A DNA stretch of 59,156 nucleotides from a virus: positions 1-59,156 of the IMG/VR virus record IMGVR_UViG_3300007539_000020. The stretch is one strand, 5' to 3'. Below, in pieces: positions 36,347 to 45,882 of this stretch; positions within the stretch are counted from its first letter, which is position 1; each line of letters starts with the position of its first letter. The notes under the pieces are model-generated. The model ran no database searches. It saw nothing but the letters and a program-made list of their open reading frames with translations, and was not told the origin of the DNA. Both the position numbers and the translations under genes were made by a program.

Positions 36347-37181
36347 TTTGTTTTGTTACGGGTGCAGTTTTACAAATTACAGTTGGCCTATGTATCCTGA
36401 ATACTTGGCACAGCAGTTTGATAAAACATTTAATTGTGGATTATCTGGATTAGGTAATTTTGCAATATACCATAGATTACTAGGCACTGTTTTAGAAAAC
36501 AAAATTAAAGAAAATGATACTGTAATTGTTCAGTGGTCAGAGCCATCAAGGCATGATTACCTTGACAAAGAAGAAGAATGGTCTAATATTGGAGGCGGTT
36601 TAGCCTTAGAACTAACTGAAAAAAGATTAGATCATATTATATCGCATAGTTCATCTTATGTCAAAACTTTGACATACATGTTTCATACAGTTAACTTACT
36701 TGAATCTTTAAAAGTTAACTGGACTTTTCTTTTTCTTACACCAGATGCAATGGCACACCTAAGTATTCAAAGAGGCAAACATATAGATTTAGCAGGACAC
36801 CAAAAACGCATAGCACAAAATATGACGAACAAAATTAATAAGTATCGTCATAAGTTTATCGAGTTACCATTAATGCATCACTTTGATCATAAAGATCCTG
36901 TGTACATGACAAATCATGGAGGCGATTGGTGGGATGACCATCCTAGACCTAAATCAACATATAAATTTGTAAAGGAAGTCTTAGCACCAAAATTACAAAT
37001 TAATACTAATAATATAACTAGTTACAACAAATATGTTTGTAACAGAATATTTGTACCTGTAAAAGAAAGAACATACAATCAAGAATTTATGCTTGAAGCA
37101 ATGCGTCAGTTACCTGACAATCTCAAGTATAGTTATGATATAAGTGAATTAATAAATGAAGCAACTGATATGGGCATATAA
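36339..37181 (+). CDS. SGNH/GDSL-hydrolase-like protein (copy 1)
   Basis: A 280-aa protein starting with TTG at 36339, eight bases inside the previous gene, with AAGGA 11 bases upstream; no ATG is available near the conserved start. MPNLFCYGCSFTNYSW gives the block I nucleophile (Ser10, CSFT in place of GDS). GLSGLGNFAIYHR supplies the Gly/Asn blocks, and GDWWDDHPRPKSTYKF (His201) the late Asp/His. SGNH proteins beside sugar genes often add or remove O-acetyl or other acyl groups, but the substrate here is unknown. Two paralogues lie at 48278 and 55441, and each of the three adjoins a radical SAM gene. Confidence 0.6.
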   Translation: MPNLFCYGCSFTNYSWPMYPEYLAQQFDKTFNCGLSGLGNFAIYHRLLGTVLENKIKENDTVIVQWSEPSRHDYLDKEEEWSNIGGGLALELTEKRLDHIISHSSSYVKTLTYMFHTVNLLESLKVNWTFLFLTPDAMAHLSIQRGKHIDLAGHQKRIAQNMTNKINKYRHKFIELPLMHHFDHKDPVYMTNHGGDWWDDHPRPKSTYKFVKEVLAPKLQINTNNITSYNKYVCNRIFVPVKERTYNQEFMLEAMRQLPDNLKYSYDISELINEATDMGI

Positions 37182-38463
37182 TTGGATTGGGCCACTAGGT
37201 CCTTTAAATAACCATAAAATACCAGATGTATATGATCTGGCTAAGCGTATTGACGACATTGATGTTAAGTTTAGCGATGCAACAATGGAGCATGATCCTG
37301 CTGTTATGGAGATAGGAAATTTTGTACCTTGCAAAATTATTCCATCTTCTGAGATAAAAGATATAGGGGATAGAAAATTTTTCTATGAAGTTATTTTAAG
37401 TCCTAACTTAAACTATATGTCTATTACAATGGATCAGTTTTGTGGGTTTTTACAAAGAACGCCTATTCCTGGCGAGGTTTGGGATAAAATTTATAATGGT
37501 AACGGATATCTATTTGTAAACTGTAGATATGAAAGTTTTGTTACGCATAGAGATTTTCAAACTCTACATGATTATTTTAATAGTCAGGGTGTGCCCTTGA
37601 ACAAAGTTATCTATGCAACAAACTGTGCAAATATACAAACTATTTACGACAAGTACTGTTTACAAGCAGGTGTAGGCAAAGATAAATTAAATGTTGAATA
37701 TATGGGTTTGTATATACAAATTACAAAAGACATTTTACGTGATGAAGTTTATGAAAGCCGTGTTGACTTAGGCAAGCAAGATAGATTGTTTTTAAATTTT
37801 AACAGACGTAGCCATGAACATCGTATGTTGCTGTTGTTGCAAATGATTAAAAATGATATGCTAGATGACTGTCATATGAGTTTTGACAGACACGGAGGTG
37901 TTAATAGACCTTTTGAACATTTTATATACGATTTTGAAAGAACTTCTTCAAAATATAATTTAGGATTTGAAAGAGAAGATTTTGAAAATTTATGGGACGA
38001 TTTGCCTTTTGTGTTAGACAGTAAACATTTTGACAGATTTCCTGTAGAAGAACACTTAATGGATACTGCTGAATGGTATGATCGAACATATATTCATCTT
38101 GCAAGCGAAACAAATTTTGAAAATAATGTAATTCATTTGACAGAAAAAACAATGAAGCCAATTATATTCAAACAACCATTCATTATTGTTGGTCCTGCGT
38201 TTACACTTCAGTATCTTAAAAAATTAGGATTTAAAACTTTTGATGCTTGGTGGGACGAAGGTTATGACGAAATACTAAATGCTAAAGACAGAATGCAAGC
38301 AATTATAAAAGTATGTAAAGATATCAAGTCTTGGCCTGAACAAAAACTAAAACAGTTATATACACAAACACACGAGATACGAGAATATAATATTCAACAT
38401 TTTAAAAATTTAAAGCCTGTAGAACTATTAGATCTCGTTGAAAAATATGGAGCAGACATATGA
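37156..38463 (+). CDS. GT10-like 'TEK' glycosyltransferase-family protein (copy 1)
   Basis: A 435-aa protein. The C-terminal half has two conserved blocks that recur in the proteins at 39425 and 42545. One is LFLNFNRRSHEHR (211-223). The other is an acidic Glu-Thr followed by VIHLTEKTMKPIIFKQPFII (325-344), then KLGFKTFDAWWDEGYDEI. The order 'N-R-x-HR ... E ... TEK...P...PF..G....L...GF..F......YDEI' resembles the donor-binding half of GT10 fucosyltransferases ('..E....YVTEK......PV..G'). GT10 enzymes use GDP-fucose, and a GDP-mannose 3,5-epimerase gene follows immediately. The N-terminal 200 residues are an unrecognised alpha/beta domain. The start overlaps the SGNH gene by 26 bases; there is no strong ribosome site. 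Confidence 0.55.
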   Translation: MKQLIWAYNWIGPLGPLNNHKIPDVYDLAKRIDDIDVKFSDATMEHDPAVMEIGNFVPCKIIPSSEIKDIGDRKFFYEVILSPNLNYMSITMDQFCGFLQRTPIPGEVWDKIYNGNGYLFVNCRYESFVTHRDFQTLHDYFNSQGVPLNKVIYATNCANIQTIYDKYCLQAGVGKDKLNVEYMGLYIQITKDILRDEVYESRVDLGKQDRLFLNFNRRSHEHRMLLLLQMIKNDMLDDCHMSFDRHGGVNRPFEHFIYDFERTSSKYNLGFEREDFENLWDDLPFVLDSKHFDRFPVEEHLMDTAEWYDRTYIHLASETNFENNVIHLTEKTMKPIIFKQPFIIVGPAFTLQYLKKLGFKTFDAWWDEGYDEILNAKDRMQAIIKVCKDIKSWPEQKLKQLYTQTHEIREYNIQHFKNLKPVELLDLVEKYGADI

Positions 38464-39428
38464 GTAAGGTATTAGTATGCGGCGCCGGTGGATTCATTGG
38501 AGTTCATTTGGTAAGAAGTTTAAAAGCACAAGGACATTATGTAATTGGTGCAGATCTAGAGTATCCTGAATTTAGTGAAACTGAATGTGATGAATTTCAT
38601 ATTGTTGATTTGCGAGAACAAGCAGATGTACGTAAATTAATTACAGAAGACATCTATGAAATATATCAACTTGCTGCGGATATGGGAGGAGCAGGATATA
38701 TTTTTACAGGCGATAATGATGCTGATATTATGCACAACTCTGCGATGATAAATCTTAACATTTTGAAAGAAATGGTTGTTAAAGGTGTAAAACGTATTTT
38801 TTATAGTTCAAGTGCTTGCATGTATCCTGAACACAATCAAATGGATCCTGATAATCCTTTGTGTAGTGAAGAAAGTGCGTATCCAGCAAATCCTGATTCT
38901 GAATATGGTTGGGAAAAATTATTCAGCGAACGCTTGTGTATGTCTTTTGAAAAGAATTATGGTATACGTGCAAGAATGTGTCGTTTTCATAATGTGTTTG
39001 GACCAGAAAGCACATGGACTGGAGGTAAAGAAAAATCTCCCGCCGCCTTATGTAGAAAAGTTGCAATGAGCGAAGACGAAACTGTAGAAATTTGGGGACC
39101 TGGCACACAAACAAGAAGTTTTCTTTATATCGATGAAGCTATTGAAGGCATTCATAGGATTATGGAAAGCGATTATAATCAGCCGTTAAATCTTGGCAGT
39201 GAACGTATGATTGCTATAAATGATTTAGCACACCTAATTGCGAGTGTTAACACTAACAAAAAACTGACAATTAATAATGTGCCAGGACCTGTTGGTGTTA
39301 ATGGCAGAAACAGTCATAATAAACTTATTAAGGAAACTATAGGATGGGCACCACAAGATAATTTAGAATATGGGTTGCAACAAACCTACCAGTGGATACT
39401 ACAACAAATTGAGAAACAAGAAACTTGA
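38460..39428 (+). CDS. GDP-mannose 3,5-epimerase (SDR family)
   Basis: A 322-aa extended short-chain dehydrogenase. GAGGFIG (8-14) binds NAD. The rest follows plant GDP-mannose 3',5'-epimerase closely: YQLAADMGGAGYIF, YSSSACMYPEHNQM (Cys120), SEYGWEKLFSERLC (Tyr149, Lys153), RFHNVFGPESTWTGGKEKSP (Lys192). The spacing Cys-29-Tyr and Lys-39-Lys equals that of the Arabidopsis enzyme (Cys145, Tyr174, Lys178, Lys217). All catalytic residues for the double epimerisation are present, so the expected product is GDP-L-galactose (or the gulose form). GGAG precedes the ATG, which overlaps the upstream stop. It would supply an L-sugar donor to the GT10-like proteins on both sides. Confidence 0.88.
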   Translation: MSKVLVCGAGGFIGVHLVRSLKAQGHYVIGADLEYPEFSETECDEFHIVDLREQADVRKLITEDIYEIYQLAADMGGAGYIFTGDNDADIMHNSAMINLNILKEMVVKGVKRIFYSSSACMYPEHNQMDPDNPLCSEESAYPANPDSEYGWEKLFSERLCMSFEKNYGIRARMCRFHNVFGPESTWTGGKEKSPAALCRKVAMSEDETVEIWGPGTQTRSFLYIDEAIEGIHRIMESDYNQPLNLGSERMIAINDLAHLIASVNTNKKLTINNVPGPVGVNGRNSHNKLIKETIGWAPQDNLEYGLQQTYQWILQQIEKQET

Positions 39429-40654
39429 AACTTGCAGCATACTATCATGACACAATTGGAAATATGTACGGTGTACAGCCGTACATTTTTGATACGTGGT
39501 TATATTCTCGAACACTGAAAAAAGCAGGTTTTGGTATAAAACAAATTAAAGATGGATGGAACTGGCCTGGAATATATTTTGTAAGTGTTGCAGGTCATTC
39601 TAATGATTGGGGAACATATGACAATCATGTCTTGAATAATCTTCCAAATGATGTTGCTAATGCAGTTCGAAGAGGAAAAATAAGAATTGTAATTGATAAT
39701 TCTTCCGAAGGCATGAATATGATTTTTCCTGGATGTGACGGTTTTTATAATATGCACGAAGTAATGGAAGAAAATGATTTCCATAAAAATAGTGTCATAC
39801 TTATGGATGGTAATGCAGATTTTTCAACAAACTATTTAACATGGTGTAGTAGAAATTATGAAGTGCCTTTATTTGCTCATGTTCACAGTTTTACTCATAC
39901 ATTCTATTTTGATGATAGAATACCGCAAAATGCATTAGTTATAAATGCTATTAAAAATAAAGATTCTAAAGATTTTTTAAGTATGAACAGAAACACACGG
40001 TCTTCAAGACTTGAACATTTGTTTTGGTTACTTAATACAGGATATGTAAATCAAGGACTTGTTAGTGGCAGTTTACCACAAAAAGAACAAGTAGGTGCGC
40101 CTAGTAGAATTACACTACAGGATGACAATTTATGGAATAAAACCTTGCTCAAAGGTTTGCCTTTAGACATAGATGGTGTAGATTGTAAAAGTGACCCTGA
40201 CAAAGATGCCACTATTTTTAATCATGCCCTTTATGAAAATAGTTTGCTCAGTGTGGTTACAGAAACTGCATTTGCAGAAGAAGGGATGTTTATTACAGAA
40301 AAAGTAATGAAACCCATTGCAGCAGGACATCCTTTTATGATATTAGGACAATTTAGAGTCTTAAAATATCTAAGAAGTTTAGGTTATAAAACTGACTTTG
40401 AAGGCATAGACCAAAGTTACGATGAAATTTTAAATCCTTACGAAAGATTCCAAGCATTTCATAAAAGTTTAGAAAATTGGATTAAATTGACAAGATCACA
40501 AAAAGAAGATATAATTATGGAAAATCTAAATAAGATTACATATAATCAAAATTTATTTAGATCTACAAATTATAATAGAGATACTGGATTGCGACTCATG
40601 ACAACTGTTCAAAATCTTTTTAACAATAAATATACTATCAATGAAAAAAATTAG
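39425..40654 (+). CDS. GT10-like 'TEK' glycosyltransferase-family protein (copy 2)
   Basis: A 409-aa protein starting with TTG at 39425 (TTGA overlap with the epimerase stop). It carries the same two blocks as copy 1: DFLSMNRNTRSSRLEHLFWL (183-202) and SVVTETAFAEEGMFITEKVM (276-295) followed by KPIAAGHPFMILGQFRVLKY and the 'LG.KT....D.SYDEI..P.ER' tail. The first 150 residues differ from copy 1. It is translationally coupled to the epimerase upstream. A GDP-sugar transferase is the best guess; family-level resemblance only, with no proof of donor. Confidence 0.55.
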   Translation: MKLAAYYHDTIGNMYGVQPYIFDTWLYSRTLKKAGFGIKQIKDGWNWPGIYFVSVAGHSNDWGTYDNHVLNNLPNDVANAVRRGKIRIVIDNSSEGMNMIFPGCDGFYNMHEVMEENDFHKNSVILMDGNADFSTNYLTWCSRNYEVPLFAHVHSFTHTFYFDDRIPQNALVINAIKNKDSKDFLSMNRNTRSSRLEHLFWLLNTGYVNQGLVSGSLPQKEQVGAPSRITLQDDNLWNKTLLKGLPLDIDGVDCKSDPDKDATIFNHALYENSLLSVVTETAFAEEGMFITEKVMKPIAAGHPFMILGQFRVLKYLRSLGYKTDFEGIDQSYDEILNPYERFQAFHKSLENWIKLTRSQKEDIIMENLNKITYNQNLFRSTNYNRDTGLRLMTTVQNLFNNKYTINEKN

Positions 40655-42605
40655 TTTTGTAAATCCGAATTTCCAGCAAGGACCTAAAGAGTTTAACGCT
40701 TATTACTTACCGTATAGTGTTGGCATACTTTGGTCATATGTTAATCAGTTTGAATCTATTAGTAGCCAATACGAACTAGACGAGTTTGTTTGGCGCAGAG
40801 ATCCTATTGCTGAAACAGTTGAACTTTTAAAGGACAACACAGTAGTAGGCTTTTCTACATATATATGGAACAAACAATACAATAATGTTTTAGCAAGAGA
40901 ATTAAAAAAAGCAAATCCTGATATTGTTATTTTGTTTGGAGGTCCAGAGCCTCCCATTGAAGATCCAAACTTTTTTGAACGTTTTCCGTATATTGACGTT
41001 TGTGTAAAACAAGAAGGCGAAAGAAGTTTTAGAAAAATTCTTGAAGCATTAGATGACAGAGATTCTTGGTTAGATGTAAAGGGTTTAATCGTAAATGTAG
41101 ATGGTAAAACTGTAGATACAGGTGCACAGCCTAGAATTAATGAATTAGATGAAATACCTAGTCCTTACTTAACAGGTGTATTTGATAAACTTATGGCAAA
41201 GCATCCTGAAGTAACATGGAATGCTACACTTGAAACTAATCGTGGGTGTCCGTATGCTTGTACTTTTTGTGACTGGGGCAGTTTAACATATAATAAAGTT
41301 AAAAAGTTTAATTTAGAACGTGTGTTTGATGAATTAGAATGGATCGGTAAAACAGGTTGCGACTTTGTAAGTTTAACAGATGCAAACTTTGGTATTTTCG
41401 CTGAACGTGATAGTATGATTGCAGATAAACTTATTCAAGTACAAAAAACATATGACAATCCAAAAGCATATACTATTGCATGGGCTAAAAACCAAAAGAA
41501 AGAAGTTGTAGATATTGTAAGAAAACTTATCTATGATGGAGGTGCAAAAATTGGTTTAAATCTTTCTGTGCAATCGATGGATGAAAATGTTTTAGAAATT
41601 ATCAAACGAAAAAATCTTGAAATGAATAAAATTGAAGAAGTGTTTGATATGTGCGAAGAAAACAATATTCCGTTATATACAGAATTAATTTTAGGGTTAC
41701 CTGGAGAAACATTAGAAACTTGGAAAGATAATTTTTATAGTCTATACAAAGCTGGTAACCATACAGGCGTTACAGTATATCAAGCACAGTTGCTTGAAAA
41801 TGCAGAAATGAATCTTGTACAAAAACAAGAATTTGAAATTGAAGGTAGAAAAGTTACTGACTATCTTGTTGGTGCTTATAATGAAGATGAACTTAAAGAA
41901 GGTATAGATATTGTTGTATCTACAAAAGACTTACCTTATGAAAAAATGCTAGATGCGCAAGTGTATAGTTGGTTTCAAAATACTTTCCATATTAATGGCA
42001 TCACAAATTACATCAGTCGATTTTTATACAACTTTAGTAACATAGAATACAGTGAATTTTACGATAAGTTATTTGATCATATTGATCAAGATCCTTGGTT
42101 AAAAAGCGAAATAGATCGTATTAGAAAATACTATATTAACTGGGGTACTAATGGTAGAATTGATCATCCTAAAATTCAAGGTATTGAAATACATGGATGG
42201 AATCTTATCCACAGCACTATTATTAACTTACACAGTGAAGATAAAGCATCACATGTGTTTAGTGTTGTAAAAGATTTTGTACAAAAAGAATACGCACATT
42301 TTCCACAAGATGTAATGGACCAACTTATAGACTTCCAGTCTAGTTACCTTATCGATTACAACAAAATTAAATCTTACCCGCTCACAAAAGATTACGATTA
42401 CGATTTTCTCGGATACATACATAGTGGGGAAGAATTGAATAATAACAGTACTTTATTGTTTGATTTTCCTGAAAACCAAGATATGAGTTTACAACAATTT
42501 TGTGAACAGATATTTTTTGCAAGAAGAAGGAATTTTGGTAAAGCATGGGTAACCAAGAAAATGTTGCACACATTTACGCATGGCAATATGGAAATGCAGA
42601 ATTAG
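40641..42605 (+). CDS. B12-binding-domain radical SAM enzyme (class B methylase-like)
   Basis: A 654-aa protein. Residues about 1-130 form an alpha/beta domain of the cobalamin-binding kind (KISFVNPNF, VVGFSTYIWN, IVILFGGPEPPIEDP, CVKQEGERSFRKIL). The radical SAM motif is TLETNRGCPYACTFCDWG (Cys203, 207, 210), then SLSV-type strands and ELILGLPGETLETWK, typical of this superfamily. Residues beyond 420 are an unrecognised helical extension. Class B enzymes transfer methyl groups to unreactive carbon or phosphorus centres, so C-methylation of a sugar or peptide is possible. The usual B12 ligand motif DxHxxG is not evident, so cobalamin use is uncertain. It overlaps the previous gene by 14 bases and the next by 61. 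Confidence 0.75.
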   Translation: MKKISFVNPNFQQGPKEFNAYYLPYSVGILWSYVNQFESISSQYELDEFVWRRDPIAETVELLKDNTVVGFSTYIWNKQYNNVLARELKKANPDIVILFGGPEPPIEDPNFFERFPYIDVCVKQEGERSFRKILEALDDRDSWLDVKGLIVNVDGKTVDTGAQPRINELDEIPSPYLTGVFDKLMAKHPEVTWNATLETNRGCPYACTFCDWGSLTYNKVKKFNLERVFDELEWIGKTGCDFVSLTDANFGIFAERDSMIADKLIQVQKTYDNPKAYTIAWAKNQKKEVVDIVRKLIYDGGAKIGLNLSVQSMDENVLEIIKRKNLEMNKIEEVFDMCEENNIPLYTELILGLPGETLETWKDNFYSLYKAGNHTGVTVYQAQLLENAEMNLVQKQEFEIEGRKVTDYLVGAYNEDELKEGIDIVVSTKDLPYEKMLDAQVYSWFQNTFHINGITNYISRFLYNFSNIEYSEFYDKLFDHIDQDPWLKSEIDRIRKYYINWGTNGRIDHPKIQGIEIHGWNLIHSTIINLHSEDKASHVFSVVKDFVQKEYAHFPQDVMDQLIDFQSSYLIDYNKIKSYPLTKDYDYDFLGYIHSGEELNNNSTLLFDFPENQDMSLQQFCEQIFFARRRNFGKAWVTKKMLHTFTHGNMEMQN

Positions 42606-44710
42606 AAAATAAAATCTGCTCTCGTGTGTGGGATCATATTTACTTTTGGTGGTATCACGAATTTGAAATTGATCTTTCTCCAAAATCTGTAAAACATATA
42701 AACAAACACGGTATTAAATATACTATTGTTACATGTTTAAATGATTTGCCCTTGTTACAAAAAAAATTACGTGTAATAGGTCTTCGACAACATGGTAGAG
42801 CAGATACTTGGCCTGAATTTTTTATTATAAGATCACATCAAGAACTTTTAAACAATAATTTTCACTATAAGGATTTAATATTAGAAGATAAACATACTTG
42901 GGATATTTGGAAATATCCTTTCCTGTCTATGAATGGCAGAGAAAGACATCATAGAGATGTTTTTATTGATGTTCTTGCTAGAGAAAATTTAATAGATAAA
43001 GGATTAGTAACATATCATCAAACTCATAGAAATGATGATCCTGCTCAATACTTTAAATGGCACGATGGTAGTAGATTAACTACAAGTGATAGGTTCACTG
43101 AAAAATTATGTAGTTTTGATTTTAATGATGACTTTATCTACAGTTTTTTACATATTCCTACCGAAAGTTATACAGAAGGTATGACGATTACAGAAAAGAC
43201 AGCAACACCTATGTTATGTAAACTTCCGTTCTTAACTGTTGGTAGTAGATATTTTCATTCTAAACTAATGGAAATGGGTTTTGAAATATACGACGAAGTT
43301 TTTGATTATAGTTTTGACAATTTAAAAACTGACGAAGAACGTATAGAAGGTATAGTTAAAAATATAAAATATGTTGTAGATAACAAACACAACTTAAAAG
43401 GCATGTATGATACACTAAAGCCTAAATTGAAAAAAAATGTAGAACACATATTTGACAAATATATTTCTAAGTTTGAGCATGTGCCTTCGACTGTAAAAAA
43501 TAGGATAATAGAAATAACTACTCCTGGAGGCATATTTGAAGGCGATGAAGGAGAACTTATAACCTTAGCAAGAAGATTTAAAGATAAAGAAATCTCAACG
43601 CAAGGAACAAAAGAAAGAAGAGATTATCTTTGGTACAACTATTGGTGTGCTCACGATAACGGAGATGGTTTTAATTTTGCCCAAATTATAAAAGATCTAA
43701 AAACAATTCATACAACTAAAGTTGTTATAGATGGAAGTGCAGAATGGGAACCTTGGTTTGATCCAGAATATGTAGAGTATGTTAATGCACATCCAGAAAT
43801 AGAAACTATTGTTATCAGTGGTTGTCAAAAAAATTCTTATTATCAAAAAAAATTAAAAGAAAGCGGTATAAACAAAATTAGAAGTTTACACTGGTCAACT
43901 TTCTTTTTTCATTACTCTACAAAAACTATATTAGATTCATATGAAGATTATGGTACACCAAAAGATATTAGAGATTTTTGGAATATAGATGATAATAGTG
44001 CTAAATGGCCTTGGATATGTTTACAAAATAGGGCACACTTGCATCGTTGTTATTTAATCGATAACATCAAAAAACATAACTTACAAGACTCAGGATATGT
44101 AACATGGATTGACGGTGGCAAAGAAAGACCAAACTTTCCATACAAATATCATGATGGTAAACAAATGACACTAGAAAATGATACTTTTAGTCTTGATATG
44201 GATTCATACAAATTACCTAAAGAATATTGGCATACATTATGTGATTTTGTTTCTGAAGCATGTTGGGAAACTGTCTTTGTAACTGAAAAAACGATATATC
44301 CCTTGTTAAGTAAAAAATTATTTTTAGTGTGCGGAGGATATGGATTTCATGAACATTTAGACAAATTAGGATTTGTAAGATACGATGAAATTTTTGATTA
44401 TAGTTTTGATAAAGAGCCTGATTTAGAAAAACGTGTTGCAATGTACGCTGAAGAAATGGTAAAGTATAGTGAAAATACTTTTTCTACTATCAAAACACAC
44501 ATACAGGAATATAATGAATTATATCACAAAATAGAATACAATCACAATCATGTTTTTGAAATTTTAAAACAAGATTTGCATATGCCCAAGGCAGTAAAAT
44601 ATCAATGGTCAAGAATTGATACAGAAATACAAGATCAGGCGTTGCCGGAATGGCAGCATCTTTATTTAAATCTTAAAAAACAAGTACAACGTGCGAGAAA
44701 AGAGTTATGA
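42545..44710 (+). CDS. Tandem GT10-like 'TEK' protein with two copies of the domain
   Basis: A 721-aa protein made of two diverged copies of one unit. Copy A (about 8-312) has FLSMNGRERHHRDVFIDVLA (126-145) and EGMTITEKTATPMLCKLPFL (211-230). Copy B (about 363-680) has WICLQNRAHLHRCYLIDNIK (490-509) and ETVFVTEKTIYPLLSKKLFL (575-594). The two blocks are 89 residues apart in both copies, and both end in 'DYSFD', so this is an internal duplication. The same blocks occur in the proteins at 37156 and 39425. Two active sites or one active plus one structural copy are both possible. The start lies 61 bases inside the preceding gene in another frame; no later ATG fits copy A. Confidence 0.55.
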   Translation: MGNQENVAHIYAWQYGNAELENKICSRVWDHIYFWWYHEFEIDLSPKSVKHINKHGIKYTIVTCLNDLPLLQKKLRVIGLRQHGRADTWPEFFIIRSHQELLNNNFHYKDLILEDKHTWDIWKYPFLSMNGRERHHRDVFIDVLARENLIDKGLVTYHQTHRNDDPAQYFKWHDGSRLTTSDRFTEKLCSFDFNDDFIYSFLHIPTESYTEGMTITEKTATPMLCKLPFLTVGSRYFHSKLMEMGFEIYDEVFDYSFDNLKTDEERIEGIVKNIKYVVDNKHNLKGMYDTLKPKLKKNVEHIFDKYISKFEHVPSTVKNRIIEITTPGGIFEGDEGELITLARRFKDKEISTQGTKERRDYLWYNYWCAHDNGDGFNFAQIIKDLKTIHTTKVVIDGSAEWEPWFDPEYVEYVNAHPEIETIVISGCQKNSYYQKKLKESGINKIRSLHWSTFFFHYSTKTILDSYEDYGTPKDIRDFWNIDDNSAKWPWICLQNRAHLHRCYLIDNIKKHNLQDSGYVTWIDGGKERPNFPYKYHDGKQMTLENDTFSLDMDSYKLPKEYWHTLCDFVSEACWETVFVTEKTIYPLLSKKLFLVCGGYGFHEHLDKLGFVRYDEIFDYSFDKEPDLEKRVAMYAEEMVKYSENTFSTIKTHIQEYNELYHKIEYNHNHVFEILKQDLHMPKAVKYQWSRIDTEIQDQALPEWQHLYLNLKKQVQRARKEL

Positions 44711-45882
44711 AAAAAGTAGCAATGATAGGTTGCGGCAAGTTAGGACAAGACTGTGCCGAAGTAATGGCTACACATTATGATGTTGTAGGCTATGATGTTG
44801 CAAAGAGAACACCTACAAATTTTTCTATGTGTAAAACTATTAAAGACGCAGTAACAGATACTGATATAATTTTTGTTGCAGTGCCTACACCCCATGAAGC
44901 ACACTATGGAGGCGAAACACCTACCAGTCATTTACCTAATAAAGATTTTGACTATAGTATTGTTGAATCTGTATTACGCAAAATTGACAAGCATGTAAAC
45001 AAGTCACAGTTAGTTGTGTTAATTAGTACAGTGCTTCCTGGTACAACTAGAAATAGATTTATCAAACTGATAAAAAATGCACGTTTTGTTTACAATCCTT
45101 ACCTAATAGCAATGGGTACAATCAAGTGGGACATGGTAAATCCTGAAATGGTAATTATTGGCACCGAAGACGGCAGTACAACTGACGATGCAAAGGAGTT
45201 GATTGATTTCTATAAGCCTATAATGCAAAACAATCCTAGATATGAAATCGGTACGTGGGACGAAGCAGAAGCTATAAAAATATTCTACAATACATTCATC
45301 AGCACTAAACTTAGTTTAGTAAATATGATTCAAGATGTTGCCGAAACAAGTGGTAATATTAATGTTGATGTGGTCACGGAAGCCCTTGCAAAAAGCACAT
45401 ATAGAATTATGGGGCCAGGCTACATGAAAGCAGGCATGGGCGATGGAGGTGCCTGTCATCCTAGAGATAATATTGCTTTAAGATATCTAGCACAACGATT
45501 AGATTTAGGATATGATTTGTTTGATAGTATTATGACTGCAAGAGAAGTACAAGCCAAACGAATGGCACAAAGATTGCTCAGAGAAGGAAATAATATTTGT
45601 ATTGTAGGAAAAGCCTACAAGCCAGGTGTTTATTACACTATAGGTAGTAGTAGTATGCTTGTAGGACATTATGTAGAAGAATTAGGAGGGTACTTAACTT
45701 ATTATGATATAAACACAGGCGATACAGTATTTCCTAAAGCAGATGTATATCTAATAGGTTACTGGGAACAATATGTAGAAGAAATTAATTGGCCGCTAGG
45801 GTCTACAGTAGTCGATCCTTGGAGGAAACTTGAGGATTCAAACGAATTCAAAGTTGTACATTACGGTAACACACGGAGTTAA
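44707..45882 (+). CDS. UDP-glucose/GDP-mannose dehydrogenase family protein
   Basis: A 391-aa protein. AMIGCGKLGQD (5-15) starts the NAD-binding Rossmann domain, IIFVAVPTP (54-62) and VLISTVLPGTT (104-114) follow the UGD family, DEAEAIKIFYNTFISTKLS supplies the central helix (Glu188, Lys191, Asn195), and MGDGGACHPRDN (Cys250) is the catalytic cysteine motif (GGSCFPKD in the family). GKAYKPGV (301-308) starts the C-terminal domain. The residues for oxidising C6 of a nucleotide sugar to the uronate are all present; the exact sugar is not determined. It follows the tandem transferase with a four-base overlap and precedes an oxygenase, aminotransferase and amidinotransferase. Confidence 0.8.
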   Translation: MKKVAMIGCGKLGQDCAEVMATHYDVVGYDVAKRTPTNFSMCKTIKDAVTDTDIIFVAVPTPHEAHYGGETPTSHLPNKDFDYSIVESVLRKIDKHVNKSQLVVLISTVLPGTTRNRFIKLIKNARFVYNPYLIAMGTIKWDMVNPEMVIIGTEDGSTTDDAKELIDFYKPIMQNNPRYEIGTWDEAEAIKIFYNTFISTKLSLVNMIQDVAETSGNINVDVVTEALAKSTYRIMGPGYMKAGMGDGGACHPRDNIALRYLAQRLDLGYDLFDSIMTAREVQAKRMAQRLLREGNNICIVGKAYKPGVYYTIGSSSMLVGHYVEELGGYLTYYDINTGDTVFPKADVYLIGYWEQYVEEINWPLGSTVVDPWRKLEDSNEFKVVHYGNTRS

